Assembly: GCA_017654935.2 (NCBI GenBank)
Contig: CM065712.1
Coordinates: 24,814,740-24,878,739, forward strand
DNA: 64,000 nucleotides
Origin: Phymorhynchus buccinoides
Taxonomy: Eukaryota > Mollusca > Gastropoda > Neogastropoda > Raphitomidae
Reading direction: 5' to 3'
Made by a program: the position numbers and the translations under genes. Of the stretch, positions 11,901 through 21,659 are shown in pieces. The first letter of the stretch is position 1, and every line of letters starts with the position of its first letter. The notes beneath the pieces were generated by a model. That model ran no database searches, was not told the origin of the DNA, and saw only the letters and a list, made by a program, of their open reading frames with translations.

Positions 11901-13216
11901 GTGAGAAGAGAAAGAAGCAGACAGGTTGGTACATCATCACCTTACAGTGTGTGTCCTGAACACCATGGTGAGAAGAGAAAGAGAAAGAAGCAGACAGGTT
12001 GGTACATCACCACCTGACAGCGTGTGTCCTGAACACCATGGTGAGAAGAGAAAGAAGCAGACAGGTTGGTACATCACCACCTTACAGTGTGTGTTCTGAA
12101 CACCATGGTGAGAAGAGAAAGAAGCAGACAGGTTGGTACATCATCACCTTACAGCGTGTGTCCTGAACACCATGGTGAGAAGAGAAAGAGAAAGAAGCAG
12201 ACAGGTTGGTACATCATGACCTTACAGTGTGTGTCCTGAACATCATGGTGAGAAGAGAAAGAGAAAGAAGCAGACAGGTTGGTACATCATCACCTTACAG
12301 CGTGTGTCCTGAACATCATGGTGAGAAGAGAAAGAGAAAGAAGCAGACAGGTTGGTACATCATCACCTTACAGTGTGTGTCCTGAACACCATGGTGAGAA
12401 GAGAAAGAGAAAGAAGCAGACAGGTTGGTACATCATCACCTTACAGCGTGTGTCCTGAACACCATGGTGAGAAGAGAAAGAGAAAGAAGCAGACAGGTTG
12501 GTACATCATGACCTTACAGTGTGTGTTCTGAACACCATGGTGAGAAGAGAAAGAAGCAGACAGGTTGGTACATCATGACCTTACAGTGTGTGTTCTGAAC
12601 ACCATGGTGAGAAGAGAAAGAAGCAGACAGGTTGGTACATCATCACCTTACAGTGTGTGTCCTGAACACCATGGTGAGAAGAGAAAGAAGCAGACAGGTT
12701 GGTACATCATCACCTTACAGTGTGTGTCCTGAACACCATGGTGAGAAGAGAAAGAGAAAGAAGCAGACAGGTTGGTACATCATCACCTTGCAGTGTGTGT
12801 CCTGAACACCATGGTGAGAAGAGAAAGAAGCAGACAGGTTGGTACATCATCACCTTACAGTGTGTGTCCTGAACACCATGGTGAGAAGAGAAAGAAGCAG
12901 ACAGGTTGGTACATCATCACCTTACAGCGTGTGTCCTGAACACGATGGTGAGAAGAGAAAGAGAAAGAAGCAGACAGGTTGGTACATCATCACCTTACAG
13001 CGTGTGTCCTGAACACCATGGTAAGAAGAGAAAAAGAAAGAAGCAGACAGGTTGGTACATCATCACCTTACAGTGTGTGTCCTGAACACCATGGTGAGAA
13101 GAGAAAGAGAAAGAAGCAGACAGGTTGGTACATCACCACCTTACAGCGTGTGTCCTGAACACCATGGTGAGAAGACCAGGTGAAAGAGAAAGAAACAGAC
13201 AGATCGGTACAGTGAC
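8932..13216 (+). repeat. 67/73-bp tandem array of an exon tail with its splice donor (~60 copies)
   Basis: Each unit holds GAGAAAGAAGCAGACAG|GTTGGT, the 3' end and donor of exon 8826-8931, then ~45 nt of intron start (TACATCATCACCTTACAG, TGTGTGTCCTGAACACCATG). The two lengths differ by a GAGAAA hexamer, which is two codons in the exon frame. The last unit (13172-13212) keeps GAGAAGACCAGG, resembling the GAGAAGACCCAG of the true exon, so both ends of the array look ancestral. Substitutions are few and scattered. Short + strand frames of ~80 codons are artefacts of the period. Confidence 0.9.
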
Positions 13217-13321
13217 AAAAGTGCCATGCATTACACTTCACCATTGAACTTGCAATTGAAATGCTTTGAAAATCGAAACTGTTCAAATAAGTTGATTAAT
13301 TCATACCATTGAAATGTTGTA
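13217..13321 (+). other. Unique intron sequence before the second transposon
   Basis: No repeat or coding signal. It ends with GTTGTA (13316-13321), the left copy of the transposon target duplication. Confidence 0.5.
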
Positions 13322-13789
13322 CAGGCATGGGAATTGTCCGCCGTTGAGCAAATTTCCGCTGACAAAAAAATCTCTGTTCAAAAAATCTGTCCGCGGAAAT
13401 AACGCACGGAAATGCGACACCGGTCGCTTCCCGGAATGGGATAATTTATGCATGCGCGATGGGTTATTACTTCCTCTTTCAAAGAAAATGGCGTCCGTGT
13501 GAAGAATCGTTTAACGTGGAGAACAGTTTGAGGCCTAGTGGCTGCGAAAATTTGTGGAGATGGGACTGGTTGTCCGCTGCAGTGAACGGAGAAGAGCTGA
13601 GGCTGAACCTTCAAAAGGTCAGCCTTTCATATCAGGCATTGTGCTTGGCTTGCAATAAGCATGTGGGTTACGCCAGTCGCGGTGGTGCGGCATTGATTGC
13701 GCATCTCGGCACTATCAAGCACGTGAAAGTGCGGTCAGATAAAACAAACAATCAACGTGCTATTTTACACACACACACACATACAGACT

Positions 13790-13827
<38 letters not shown>

Positions 13828-14289
13828 CACACACACACTCCAGCACACAGACACACACACACATATCCAGAGGACACACACAAATGCACCCACACAATGT
13901 GCACGCATAGACACATGCACAAAGAAGCACATACACACAGGTATGCACACACACACTCACACAATCACATTCACACGCATGCACACACATGTGTCTTTGT
14001 GTGTGATAAGAATGGAATTATTTTGAGTGAGCTGAAAATGATTTTAAACTATCAATTCTGATGCTGTTTTTATGCTTAATTCTTCTTTTGAGTGAGCTGA
14101 AAATGATCTTAAACTATCAATTCTGATGTTGTTTTTAATGCTTCAATTACTAAAAAACACACAAAAAACCAGCTTCAGGGGGCTTTGCCCCTGAACCCCC
14201 ACTGGGTCCATTGCCACCCACTGGGAGTCTTCTGCGGCCCCCATACCCCCACTTTTGTTTTGTTTTACTGTTTCCAATTCCCATGCCTG
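13322..14289 (+). mobile_element. TIR DNA transposon, CAGGCATGGG family, copy 2
   Basis: The terminal inverted repeats CAGGCATGGGAATTG start at 13322 and end at 14289, flanked by a perfect 6-bp duplication GTTGTA (13316-13321 and 14290-14295). The left interior encodes a BED-like zinc finger (separate entry). A CA microsatellite occupies 13767-14000. A ~66-bp direct duplication around TTTTGAGTGAGCTGAAAATG lies at 14022-14142, and a GC-rich GGGGGCTTTGCCCC stem lies near 14178. The element is far too short for a full transposase, so it is an internally deleted derivative. Confidence 0.85.
13459..13767 (+). pseudogene. Transposase N-terminal fragment with BED/TTF-like zinc finger
   Basis: A frame opening at ATG 13459 reads, from about residue 40, WDWLSAAVNGEEL then LCLACNKHVGYASRGGAALI and AHLGTIKHVKVR. 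The pattern is Trp, then C-x2-C, a Gly-rich turn, and H-x5-H, typical of the BED/TTF-like finger at the start of hAT-type and related transposases, where it binds element ends. The frame then enters the CA microsatellite as His-Thr repeats and has no catalytic domain. The autonomous relative would be elsewhere in the genome. I see no evidence that this fragment is expressed. Confidence 0.6.
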
Positions 14290-14519
14290 GTTGTAGTAAG
14301 TTATCACTTCTGTGTAGCAAAACACTTTATGGTGGGCGTTAGCAATGAAGTTTTAAGTCGTCATTGCTTTCTAAAAGTCAAGCACCAAAATAACGTTGCA
14401 CTGTTGAAGTTCAATTGTATGTTAGTACTACAATTTGTAGATGTTTTGTTTAAGTCAAAGACTGAGATAAAACTGTTATGCGATTTCACCTGGTAATTGT
14501 CTTAATCCCAGCTGATTGA
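14290..14519 (+). other. Unique intron sequence between transposon and third array
   Basis: Starts with the right GTTGTA duplication. No coding or repeat signal was seen up to the first diverged units of the next array. Confidence 0.5.
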
Positions 14520-17500
14520 TGAAACATTGTGTATCCACAGTTCCTGATGGTGATGATGATAGAGATGAAACATTGTGTGTCCACAGCCCCAGTCCATGAT
14601 GATGATAGAGATGAAACATTGTGTGTCCACAGCTTCAGTCGATGATGATAGAGATGAAACATTGTGTGTTCACAGTCCCTAGTCCCTGATGATCATGGTG
14701 ATGATAATAGAGATGATGATTATAGAGGTGAACCATTGTGTGTCCACAGCCCCTGTCCCTGATGATGAAACTGTGTCCACAGCCCCAGTCCCCGAAGATG
14801 GTGATGATGATGAAACATTGTCCACAGTCCCTGATTGTGATGATGATAGAGATGAAACATTGTATATCCACAGCCCCAGTCCATGGTGATGGTGGTGATG
14901 ATGATAGAGATGAAACATTGTATGTCCACAGCCCCAGTCCCTGATGATGGTGATGATGATAGAGATGAAACATTGTATATCCACAGCCCCAGTCCTTGAT
15001 GATAAAGATGGTGATGATGATAGAGATGAAACATTGTATGTCCACAGTCCATGATGATGATAGAGATGAAACATTGTATGTCCACAGCCCCAGTCCATGA
15101 TGATGATAGAGATGAAACATTGTATGTCCACAGCCCCAGTCCATGATGATGATAGAGATGAAACATTGTATGTCCACAGCCCCAGTCCATGATGATGGTA
15201 GAGATTAAACATTGTATGTCCACAGCCCCAGTCCATGATGATGGTAGAGATTAAACATTGTATGTCCACAGCCCCAGTCCATGATGATGGTAGAGATTAA
15301 ACATTGTATGTCCACAGCCCCAGTCCATGATGATGATAGAGATGAAACATTGTATGTCCACAGCCTCAGTCCATGATGATGATAGAGATGAAACATTGTA
15401 TGTCCACAGCCCCAGTCCATGATGATAGTAGAGATTAAACATTGTATGTCCACAGCCCCAGTCCATGATGATGATAGAGATGAAACATTGTATGTCCACA
15501 GCCTCAGTCCATGATGATGATAGAGATGAAACATTGTATGTCCACAGCCCCAGTCCATGATGATGATAGAGATGAAACATTGTATGTCCACAGCCCCAGT
15601 CCATGATGATGGTAGAGATGAAACATTGTATGTCCACAGCCCCAGTCCATGATGATGGTAGAGATTAAACATTGTATGTCCACAGCCCCAGTTAGAGATT
15701 AAACATTGTATGTCCACAGCCCCAGTCCATGATGATGATAGAGATGAAACATTGTATGTCCACAGCCCCAGTCCATGATGATGGTAGAGATGAAACATTG
15801 TATGTCCACAGCCCCAGTCCATGATGATAGTAGAGATTAAACATTGTATGTCCACAGCCCCAGTCCATGATGATATGATAGAGATGAAACATTGTATGTC
15901 CACAGCCCCAGTCCATGATGATGATAGAGATGAAACATTGTATGTCCACAGCCCCAGTCCATGATGATGGTAGAGATGAAACATTGTATGTCCACAGCCC
16001 CAGTCCATGATGATGCCCCAGTAGAGATAGAGATGAAACATTGTATGTCCACAGCCCCAGTCCATGATGATGATAGAGATGAAACATTGTATGTCCACAG
16101 CCCCAGTCCATGATGATGGTAGAGATGAAACATTGTATGTCCACAGCCCCAGTCCATGATGATGGTAGAGATGAAACATTGTATGTCCACAGCCATTGTA
16201 TGTCCACAGCCCCAGTCCATGATGATGATAGAGATGAAACATTGTATGTCCACAGTCCATGATGATGATAGAGATGAAACATTGTATGTCCACAGCCCCA
16301 GTCCATGATGATGATAGAGATGAAACATGATGATGATAGAGATGAAACATTGTATGTCCACAGCCCCAGTCCATGATGATGATAGAGATGAAACATTGTA
16401 TGTCCACAGCCCCAGTCCATGATGATGGTAGAGATGAAACATTGTATGTCCACAGCCCCAGTCCATGATGATGATAGAGATGAAACATTGTCCACAGCCC
16501 CATGATTAAACACAGCCCCAGTCCATGATGATGATAGAGATGAAACATTGTATGTCCACAGCCCCAGTCCATGATGATGGTAGAGATGAAACATTGTATG
16601 TCCACAGCCCCAGTCCATGATGATGGTAGAGATTAAACATTGTATGTCCACAGCCCCAGTCCATGATGATGGTAGAGATGAAACATTGTATGTCCACAGC
16701 CCCAGTCCATGATGATGATGATAGAGATGAAACATTGTATGTCCACAGCCCCAGTCCATGATGATGGATAGAGATGAAACATTGTATGTCCACAGCCCCA
16801 GTCCATGATGATGATAGAGATGAAACATTGTATGTCCACAGCCCCAGTCCATGATGATGATAGAGATGAAACATTGTATGTCCACAGCCCCAGTCCATGA
16901 TGATGATAGAGATGAAACATTGTATGTCCACAGCCCCAGTCCATGATGATGATAGAGATGAAACATTGTATGTCCACAGCCCCAGTCCATGATGATGATA
17001 GAGATGAAACATTGTATGTCCACAGCCCCAGTCCATGATGATAGTAGAGATTAAACATTGTATGTCCACAGCCCCAGTCCATGATGATGTAGAGATGAAA
17101 CATTGTATGTCCACAGCCCCAGTCCATGATGATGATAGAGATGAAACATTGTATGTCCACAGCCCCAGTCCATGATGATGATAGAGATGAAACATTGTAT
17201 GTCCACAGCCCCAGTCCATGATGATGAGTAGAGATTAAACATTGTATGTCCACAGCCCCAGTCCATGATGATGATAGAGATGAAACATTGTATGTCCACA
17301 GCCCCAGTCCATGATGATGATAGAGATGAAACATTGTATGTCCACAGCCCCAGTCCATGATGATTGTATGTCCACAGCCCCAGTAGAGATGGTAGAGAAA
17401 CATTGTATGTCCACAGCCCCAGTCCATGATGATGATGTAGAGATTAAACATTGTATGTCCACAGCCCCAGTCCATGATGTCCACATGTCCACAGCCCCAT

Positions 17501-18863
17501 GATGATAGTAGAGATGAAACATTGTATGTCCACAGCCCCAGTCCATGATGATGGTAGAGATGAAACATTGTATGTCCACAGCCCCAGTCCATGATGATGC
17601 CCCAGTAGAGATAGAGAAACATTGTATGTCCACAGCCCCAGTCCATGATGATGATAGAGATGAAACATTGTATGTCCACAGCCCCAGTCCATGATGATGA
17701 TAGAGATGAAACATTGTATGTCCACAGCCCCAGTCCATGATGATGGTAGAGATGAAACATTGTATGTCCACAGCCCCAGTCCATGATGATGGTAGAGATT
17801 AAACATTGTATGTCCACAGCCCCAGTCCATGATGATGATAGAGATGAAACATTGTATGTCCACAGCTCCCAGTCCATGATGATGATAGAGATTAAACATT
17901 GTATGTCCACAGCCCCAGTCCATGATGATGATAGAGATGAAACATTGTATGTCCACAGCCCCAGTCCATGATGATGATAGAGATGAAACATTGTATGTCC
18001 ACAGCCCCAGTCCATGATGATGATGATAGAGATGAAACATTGTATGTCCACAGCCCCAGTCCATGATGATGATAGAGATGAAACATTGTATGTCCACAGC
18101 CCCAGTCCATGATGATGGTAGAGATGAAACATTGTATGTCCACAGCCCCAGTCCTTGAGCCCCAGTCCATGATGATGATAGAGATGAAACATTGTGGTGA
18201 TGATGATAGAGATGAAACATTGTATATCCACAGCCCCAGTCCTTGATGATAAAGATGGTGATGATGATAGAGACGAAACATTGTATATCCACAGCCCCAG
18301 TCCTTGATGATAAAGATGGTGATGATGATAGAGATGAAACATTGTATGTCCACAGCCCCAGTCCATGATGATGATAGAGATGAAACATTGTATATCCACA
18401 GCCCCAGTCCTTGATAAAGATGGTGATGATAGAGATGAAACATTGTATGTCCACAGCCCCAGTCCATGATGATGATAAGAGATGAAACATTGTATATCAA
18501 CAGCCCCAGTCCTTGATAAAGATGATGATGATGATAGAGATGAAACTGTGTCCACAGCCCCAGTCCCTGATGATGATAGAGATGAAACATTGTATGTCCA
18601 CAGCCCCAGATGATGATAGAGATGAAACTTTGTGTGTCCACATCCCCAGTCCCTGATGATGAAGATGATGATGAAGATTAAACTTTGTGTGTCCACAGCT
18701 CCAGTCCCTGATGATGAAGATGATGATGAAGATTAAACTTTGTGTGTCCACAGCTCCAGTCCCTGATGATGAAGATGATGATGAAGATTAAACTTTGTGT
18801 GTCCACAGCTCCAGTCCCTGATGATGATGATGATGATAAAGATTAAACTTTGTGTGTCCACAG
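14520..18863 (+). repeat. ~46-bp tandem array of an exon start with its splice acceptor (~90 copies)
   Basis: Units contain TTGTATGTCCACAG followed by CCCCAGTCCATGATGATGAT and AGAGATGAAACA. The segment around CCACAG|C(C/T)CCAGTCC(A/C)TGATGAT is the acceptor and first ~20 nt of exon 18864-19003. Units at the edges (14520-15000 and 18170-18860) are more diverged and have variable GAT runs; central units are near identical. Many short deletions and partial units occur (for example 16185-16210 and 17360-17500). From the acceptors I traced, the exon frame meets in-frame TGA or TAA within about one unit. Long minus-strand frames with HHHGLGLWTYNVSSL are shadows. Confidence 0.9.
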
Positions 18864-19003
18864 CTCCAGTCCCTGATGATGATGAAGAAGAAGAAGATGA
18901 AGGCAGAAGGACGTGTTCAGACTCTGATGTGAGAACCAGCGATGTAGACTTCACAGACTCCGAGGACGACCACAAGAGCAAACCAAAGTGTACCCCAGTG
19001 AAG
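18864..19003 (+). CDS. PRDM9-like: PRDM9-like exon: acidic linker between SET and fingers
   Basis: This 140-nt exon follows GTGTGTCCACAG (ending 18863) and ends at GTGAAG|GTAGGA. Two nucleotides complete the codon split by the previous exon (giving Ala), then 46 codons follow, ending in phase 0. The product starts PVPDDDEEEEDEGRRTCSDS and stays rich in D, E, S and K up to KCTPVK. No known domain is seen; it fits the low-complexity spacer between SET and the finger array in PRDM9-like proteins. Its first ~20 nt (CTCCAGTCCCTGATGATGAT) and the acceptor are the template of the upstream ~46-bp array. Entering from the array acceptors I traced runs into in-frame TGA or TAA codons, so the last acceptor is the best candidate for productive splicing. 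Confidence 0.8.
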
Positions 19004-19480
19004 GTAGGAGACCCATTTCCTCTTACTAAAATACACACAGAAAAATTATCTATATGTGTGCACATGATAAAGTGCACAGCTAATCAACGGAATGCCTGTG
19101 GACACAAAGACATCACACTTGCATGATTGTTCTTATGTCTTTACCCTGACACATGCATAATAACAAACGTATAACCACAACACCGTAAACAGACATACAA
19201 GCACATTAAATGTGCACAGAAACTTGTGGATTTTCCTTAATCCATCCCCATATCCAAGCTTATGCACACACACTTTCTGTAGAGAAAGTTCTCACATGCT
19301 TGTATGCAAGTATCGGTACACACACACACAACAGTACACAGTAGAAAGAAAAACTAAAATATTGTGTGAAGAAAGGGGGGGGGGATGAATTTGTTGGTTT
19401 GTATTTTGATTGTGAAATATTTGTTATTGCTATTGTCGGTCACACACCTAAAGGTCGACATTGCTGTTGTGTGATTTCAG
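19004..19480 (+). other. Last intron of the PRDM9-like gene
   Basis: A 477-nt intron with donor GTAGGA and acceptor TTGTGTGATTTCAG. It contains a short CA run (19318-19332) and a G run (19375-19384). It is the only intron here not filled by junction-derived repeats. Confidence 0.75.
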
Positions 19481-20656
19481 AAAGCCAAAGTTGTCAAACC
19501 CTCCACCCAGCCCAGCAGTGTAGACCCCAAGTCAAACAGAGCTTCAGCTCTCAAACCCACCAGAAGCCATGTTTGTCAAAGGTGTTCTGCTGCCTTTGTG
19601 CTGTTCAACAGTTTGAAACTTCATGCAAAGTTTGTTCATCAGGAGAAAATACAGGCTGAACCCCCTGTGTCCACCACAGCTGACCGCTGTGAGGTTGGTC
19701 ACCATGGTGGGGGGAAGGAGGGGGGGGAGGCTAGTCGGAAGAAACATGTGCAGAGACGGAGAAATTCATTGGCTGAAATTGGCAGAGGGCAGAGAGATGG
19801 AGAGAACGGGAAAAGAAGGCATGTGTGTGATGTGTGCAGTAAGGCTTTCACTAATGCTGGTCACTTGAAGACACACACACTGATTCATACTGGAGAGAAA
19901 CCATTCGTGTGCAGTGTGTGCAGTGAGGCTTTTAATCAGGCTGGTAACTTGAAGAAACACACACTGGTTCATACTGGAGAGAAACCATTCGTGTGCAGTG
20001 TGTGCAGTAAGGCTTTTACTCTGGTTCATAACTTGAAGAGTCACACACTGATTCATACTGGAGAGAAACCATTCGTGTGCAGTGTGTGCAGTAAGGCTTT
20101 TAATCAGGCTGGTCACTTGAAGGCACACCAAAGACTCCACACAGAAGAGAGGCCATACAAATGTCCACACTGTGAGGCGGACTTTAATCAGTCAGGTAAT
20201 TTACAGCTCCACATCCGGTCAGTGCATGCAGGGGACAGGCCCTACGTCTGTGACGTCTGTGGGACAGCTTTCTCTCACACTGGTCACTTAGAAAGACACA
20301 AGAGAATCCACACCGGGGAGAAACCTCACGTGTGTTCAGACTGTGGGAAGGCTTTCTCTCGGACTGGTAACTTAGAAACACACAAGAGAACTCACACAGG
20401 TGAGAAACCCCACGTGTGTTCAGACTGTGGGAAAGGGTTTAGTGATCACAGTACTCTAAGGAATCATCGCCTGACCCACACAGGTGAGAAGCCTCATGTG
20501 TGTTCAGACTGTGGGAAAGGGTTTAGTGATCGCAGTAATCTAAGGAAACATCGCCTGACCCACACAGGTGAGAAGCCCCACCCCTGTCCTCACTGCCCTG
20601 CTGCCTTCACCAGGCCTGATAGGTTGAAGAAGCACATTGAGAAAGTTCACCAGTGA
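19481..20656 (+). CDS. PRDM9-like: PRDM9-like last exon: isolated C2H2 finger plus ten-finger array
   Basis: Acceptor TGTGATTTCAG ends at 19480. The exon encodes 391 residues and ends with TGA at 20654-20656. Residues 32-53 form a lone C2H2 finger (C32, C35, H48, H53; CQRCSAAF then H-x4-H), placed after SET like the isolated finger of vertebrate PRDM9. Residues 54-113 are a Gly/Lys/Arg-rich spacer. Residues 114-391 are ten fingers with first cysteines at about 116, 144, 172, 200, 228, 257, 285, 313, 341 and 369, mostly joined by TGEKP linkers; finger 5 has H-x4-H and an AGDRP linker. The helices differ between fingers, so a specific long DNA site is expected. It could be taken for a stand-alone zinc-finger gene starting near 19598, but the frame continues upstream through a good acceptor and phase match. 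Confidence 0.9.
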   Translation, partial: KAKVVKPSTQPSSVDPKSNRASALKPTRSHVCQRCSAAFVLFNSLKLHAKFVHQEKIQAEPPVSTTADRCEVGHHGGGKEGGEASRKKHVQRRRNSLAEIGRGQRDGENGKRRHVCDVCSKAFTNAGHLKTHTLIHTGEKPFVCSVCSEAFNQAGNLKKHTLVHTGEKPFVCSVCSKAFTLVHNLKSHTLIHTGEKPFVCSVCSKAFNQAGHLKAHQRLHTEERPYKCPHCEADFNQSGNLQLHIRSVHAGDRPYVCDVCGTAFSHTGHLERHKRIHTGEKPHVCSDCGKAFSRTGNLETHKRTHTGEKPHVCSDCGKGFSDHSTLRNHRLTHTGEKPHVCSDCGKGFSDRSNLRKHRLTHTGEKPHPCPHCPAAFTRPDRLKKHIEKVHQ

Positions 20657-21150
20657 ACAGTGCAAAAATACATCACAGCATGACAGCATTTCTTTATGAC
20701 TGTCACAACATGACATCATTTCTTTATGACATCACAACATGACATCATTTCTTTATGAGGTCACAAAATGACAATTTATTTTATGACATCACAAAATGAC
20801 AATTTTTTTTTATACATGTGTTACCAATAGTTAGAAGGTATCAGTAACAAGGAACTAATGTATGTTTGATGTTTAAAGTGACCATGTTGCCCTCTGCCCT
20901 GTCCACCTATACATTGTATTACCAATGGTTAGAATGTATTGGTAACAGTAATGACAAATGTGTCTGTGTGTAGAAGGAAGGATAATGAAATGTGTTTTAT
21001 TTCTAAAGTAGAGAATGTAAATGTTTTTTCCTATTACCACAATAGACATAATTTTATAAATGAGAATATGATATATTGTAAATAGTGGCTTTGAAAATGA
21101 ATATTGTTAATTTGTATGTGCCACAAGTAGTATGATTAAGTACAGACTAT
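20657..21150 (+). other. 3' UTR / 3' flank with ~32-bp direct repeats
   Basis: After the stop codon, 20675-20815 holds four imperfect repeats of ACATGACATCATTTCTTTAT. Two copies of a TTACCAATRGTTAGAAKGTAT motif follow at about 20820 and 20920. No clear AATAAA polyadenylation signal was found before 21150, so the mRNA end is not placed. Confidence 0.5.
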
Positions 21151-21164
21151 TTGTATAAATAAGA

Positions 21165-21645
21165 ACAAGGGCATCGCCGGGCGGCAGCAACGCATTGTGA
21201 CAATGCAAACCCGGCCAGAGTTATGTCCTCCCCCCCCCCCCCCAATAAACACACCATTTTCCACCCTTACGTAACACATAAAATACATAGCCCAAAATTT
21301 GAAGCGATTCTGTTCAGTAGTTCACGAGATACAGCTGAACTTTTATGCAAACTTCCTTGCACCATGGTACACCACCACACAAAATTTGAAGCAATTCTGT
21401 TCACTAGTTCACGAAATAAAGATGGGGGGAAATTACATAGCCCAAAGAAGGAAATTTCGGTTTTCAAGGTCAAGGTTAGCACGGTGTTGATTAACAAAAG
21501 GAAGCTTCCTTTTCAAGCTGTACCCCTCTGCCAATTTTAATCAAAATCCAAACAGTAGTTTTTAAGATAATCGATACACAGACAGACACACACACAGAGA
21601 CACACAAACCGATCGCAATACCTCGGCCTCTGGCCGGGTAACAAT
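21165..21645. repeat. Probable interspersed repeat element
   Basis: The left end is GC-rich (CATCGCCGGGCGGCAGC) and the right end reads CCTCGGCCTCTGGCCGGGTA, partly inverse of it. Two internal copies of AAATTTGAAGC(A/G)ATTCTGTTCA (near 21295 and 21380) and a C run (21231-21243) are present. This looks like a transposon-derived repeat; the family is not recognised and no coding frame is convincing. Confidence 0.4.
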
Positions 21646-21659
21646 ATAATATGTGTATT

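Larger units (their letters stand above)
8826..20656 (+). other. PRDM9-like: PRDM9-like gene, 3' part (three exons, gene level)
   Basis: Three coding segments (8826-8931, 18864-19003, 19481-20656) are flanked by AG acceptors and GT donors. They join in phases 0/1/0 into one frame: end of a SET domain, acidic linker, isolated C2H2 finger, basic linker, ten C2H2 fingers, stop. This order (SET, lone finger, separated finger array) is the layout of vertebrate PRDM9. In mammals that protein methylates H3K4/H3K36 and places meiotic recombination hotspots; whether an invertebrate relative does so is not known from this sequence. PRDM11 has a similar SET end but no finger array. Upstream exons (initiator, possible KRAB/SSXRD, first part of SET) are outside the window on the left. 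The introns are mostly tandem arrays copied from exon borders. Confidence 0.85.

Noticed and set aside
1..13216. CRISPR array
   Set aside because: Repeats are contiguous without unique spacers, and the genome is clearly eukaryotic.
13760..14026. Histidine/threonine-rich protein in the second transposon
   Set aside because: Direct translation of a CA microsatellite.
14635..18751. Long minus-strand frames with His-rich SSSWTGAVDIQCFIS repeats (up to 687 codons)
   Set aside because: Shadows of the ~46-bp array, which on the + strand carries the acceptor and start of a real exon; partial units change the frame repeatedly.
19598..20656. Stand-alone 352-residue zinc-finger gene starting at 19598
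   Set aside because: The codon at 19598 is GTG inside the isolated finger; the frame continues upstream to a good acceptor at 19480 and joins the linker exon in phase.
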